NCBI GenBank assembly: GCA_008973525.1
Contig: WACJ01000517.1
Location: 2,232,001-2,296,000, forward strand
Reading direction: 5' to 3'
From: Stenopsyche tienmushanensis
Lineage: Eukaryota > Arthropoda > Insecta > Trichoptera > Stenopsychidae
DNA: 64,000 bases
Shown here: piece after piece, positions 61,531 to 64,000 of the stretch
Position numbering within the stretch: position 1 is the stretch's first letter
How the letters are laid out: every line of letters begins with the position of its first letter
Program-made: the position numbers and the translations under genes
The notes under the pieces: generated by a model
What the model was told of the DNA's origin: nothing
The model's database searches: none
Seen by the model: the letters and a program-made list of their open reading frames with translations, nothing else

Positions 61531-64000
61531 ATTAAATCGAATTTACCACAAGATGAAAATGATTTTCGCATTGAAATAATGAATGGGAGCTTTTTCTGGC
61601 GCAATTTGACGTCAAAAATATTTAATGGTTATTAAAAAATCGCTCAGATTTCCGAATATTTCCCCAAATCGGCTATAGAAATCCAGTCACGTATTCCAAT
61701 ATCTTCGAAGGCTACCATTATCACGGAGGTAGACGTCATATTACAACTATTCCGCGATATTAATATTATTAGGGGTGTTTTTTTTTGTTTCCATATGAAA
61801 TTGAAATATTTCCTTGTTTATAGGTTTGTCGTATTTTCGTCACGTTTGTTTCGACACCACGAAATGTAAACAGTCGTATTACTTACAATTTGAGAAACCC
61901 ATTATAATGACGTGGTATTAAACGAAAGTGTCGTATAATCCCAAATTGGAATATAAGCACAGGACTGGAATTAAGCAAACATATTTCAGATTGTCCCTTC
62001 GTTGTTACATAAAATGAATGTCCCAATTTCCTGAAAATAAGTCGGGACTGCCCCAAACTGAACCTATTATTCTAATTAAGAACATAAAAATTGTCGACCC
62101 TAGGAGGGTCGACGACGCACAACCCTTGACATCGAATGATGCTGACGTGATGATATATTACGGTGTGATTCTTCCTAAGTACCTGAGTCATGCGTATACA
62201 TTAATAATCATTTTTCTAGCGCCAAAACTCTCAAATAATGGATTTCGCGAATGCGAAATAATTGATTGATACTGCTCTCCCAATGCTTGCGTAACAAATT
62301 TACATTATTCATATTTTCCGTTCGAAATTTAATTTCGGAACGAAAACAAAATCACAATCAAAGCAATAAAATACAGGAGCATTTTTTCGTTGAACGTTTT
62401 CAGCCCCGTCAAAAATAACAACGTTTCCAACTGTCAGAATGTCAGGGAAGACTTTTGGATTTTATTTTCATTCTCGCCACCGGTATGGATATTAAAAAAT
62501 CATATTACCACCCACACTGAGGGAACGTGGAAATTTTCGTATTTGTATTGAGACATATATATATATTTTATTAAATATTTACATTAAGCATGTATTATGC
62601 TTTCAATATCCGCTGTAATTTGTAATTTTCGCTTTATTTCCGTTTTCTGTATTTTTCATCCCGCTTCAGTTCAGATTAAAAAATTGATGAACGTCTCGGT
62701 AATGAAATATTCCTAAAAAAATATGGGAGTATTTAAAAAGTGTACGTCAATAGATGGAAACTGACAAAATTATTCATTTTAACACTCTGAGAACCCGGCG
62801 TTGTCTAGGATTTTAACGGAATTTGATATTATTATTTATGTAAAAATATAAAACATTAATTATCACACATAAAAAAATATATTGTACAACACAAATAAGA
62901 ATGTAAATTTACACAAAAGCCATAAAGAGTAACGATGTATAGCGAGGGTGAGATTTCTGAAGGGTGAAATTAGATGCCTATATTTCTTCATGCTTCTTAA
63001 GTACCATTGTGTTGTATTTGAAACAGATGGTATTCGTATTAATACACATTTAAATTATAAGGAAAATATGGAGTAATCAAGATAAGCACATGTTAAGCCT
63101 ACGCTTTATAAAATACATCAAGAGAAACTGCGCTAACAGATTATTATCATAATATTCCTAAATCTATAATTATTCTATGCTTCTGCATCATTTTTTACAG
63201 TTTGTTTCAAAAAAGACCCTAATTGATTCTTGGTCAGAAAATTTAAAAAAAATGCTGTTTGTAACATTTACTGCCAGATAAGATCATAAGAGATCATGTA
63301 CACATATCTTTCCACAAGAAATTGTGAAGTAGTATACTAATTCCGTTCAATTTTCATGCATAGCTTGTCATCGGATATCTACGTGGCTCGCTATATGTTT
63401 CAAAATCAATTCCCTTAAGTATTTAAGCTCTTTCAATTTCAGAAGGAAATATATTTAAATTAAATTTAATACAAAGTTGTGTGACTAAAAAAATATCGTT
63501 AATTTTAATACTGACTGAATATCGGACATTTCATATGATAATTTTTGATAATGGATTATATTTTTTATCTTATATAAATATATAAAATTTGATACAGTGT
63601 CGACCTGAATCACAAGATCCGTTTCAAATTTTCCGAGAATTTTCACAGAGCTTCTCATAGAAAAAAGTCCACTCGAAAAGATGATCTCGACCACGTTCGG
63701 CAAAGAAGGAAACCGGAAAAATTAAGTTCGTAAAACGGGTCGTCTTAATTCTCACCGCTCGTATTTGAATACATTTGTTTTACATCAGGTCGTGAGAGGA
63801 GACACCTTGTGGAGAGTCCATCAGGAACACCACAGTATTTGGTAATCCCTTAAAAGCCTTCTTATGTAAACCTATTCATTTTGAGGAAAGGTAATGGCGG
63901 TCGAATGCCATCTTAACCGACAATAATTCCATCGCACGTATCGAACTTTGATACTTTCCAATGCGAGTTGAAATTATTTACGGTTACAAAAATATCCTGA
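61531..64000. other. Intergenic DNA to the window end
   Basis: No gene recognised. An 83-codon plus-strand frame at 62018-62269 contains the palindrome noted separately and has no family motif. The last 450 bases are less AT-rich, and a minus-strand frame (63485-63703) there shows nothing recognisable. A host exon just beyond or across the window edge cannot be excluded. Confidence 0.45.
62093..62113. repeat. Perfect 9-bp-stem palindrome
   Basis: GTCGACCCT (62093-62101) and AGGGTCGAC (62105-62113) are exact reverse complements around an AGG loop. No polyT tract follows. Significance unknown. Confidence 0.7.

Overview
The window is AT-rich eukaryotic DNA from an arthropod, most likely an insect. 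The evidence is the mix of degraded transposable elements: mariner (DD34D) transposases, Jockey-clade non-LTR reverse transcriptase, tRNA-derived SINE-like repeats and a Mutator-like transposase relic. I found no intact host gene that I can name, no rRNA or intact tRNA gene and no bacterial-type operon. Most short open frames are chance products of low-complexity DNA or frames inside repeats. I cannot name the species.

Layout: 1-28 kb is intergenic DNA with scattered relics. It holds three copies of one unclassified interspersed repeat (about 0.7, 11.7 and 19.3 kb), a dead mariner (5.3-6.0 kb, minus strand) whose third catalytic Asp is Tyr, SINE-like copies, a perfect 45-bp tandem duplication (11.88 kb) and a possible hAT-type terminus (14.2 kb). 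A 30-codon signal-peptide-like ORF behind a TATA-like motif lies at 28.2 kb. Two other weak coding candidates are an 83-bp exon-like segment at 7.1 kb and a 145-codon ORF at 10.8-11.3 kb.

The dominant feature is a tandem array of about 12.1 kb (29.09-41.20 kb) with a 30-bp unit, roughly 400 units. Each typical unit contains ATTGG (an inverted CCAAT box) and the units are organised into higher-order repeats. Both edges of the array abut fragments of a Jockey-like reverse transcriptase on the minus strand, in the correct N-to-C order. The fingers/early-palm part lies at 41.21-41.75 kb and the thumb-side part (SSSIEWKPQVKYLG) at 28.99-29.09 kb. The middle of the RT, where the second catalytic motif should be, is missing and the array sits in its place. 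The simplest reading is that a minisatellite arose in, or replaced the core of, a retrotransposon copy and then expanded.

From 41.7 to 64 kb there is more relic-rich intergenic DNA. It contains a second 5'-part copy of the same Jockey family (44.3-45.1 kb), a GC-rich palindromic island (45.3-45.4 kb), a pair of related interspersed repeats (46.7 and 48.4 kb), an 18-bp-stem hairpin (51.06 kb), a direct duplication (51.5-51.7 kb), a second dead mariner (54.1-54.4 kb, plus strand) and a Mutator-like transposase relic with a partial second copy (56.0 and 57.5 kb). Nothing here looks like a working gene set. The window is best described as a transposon graveyard around a large minisatellite.
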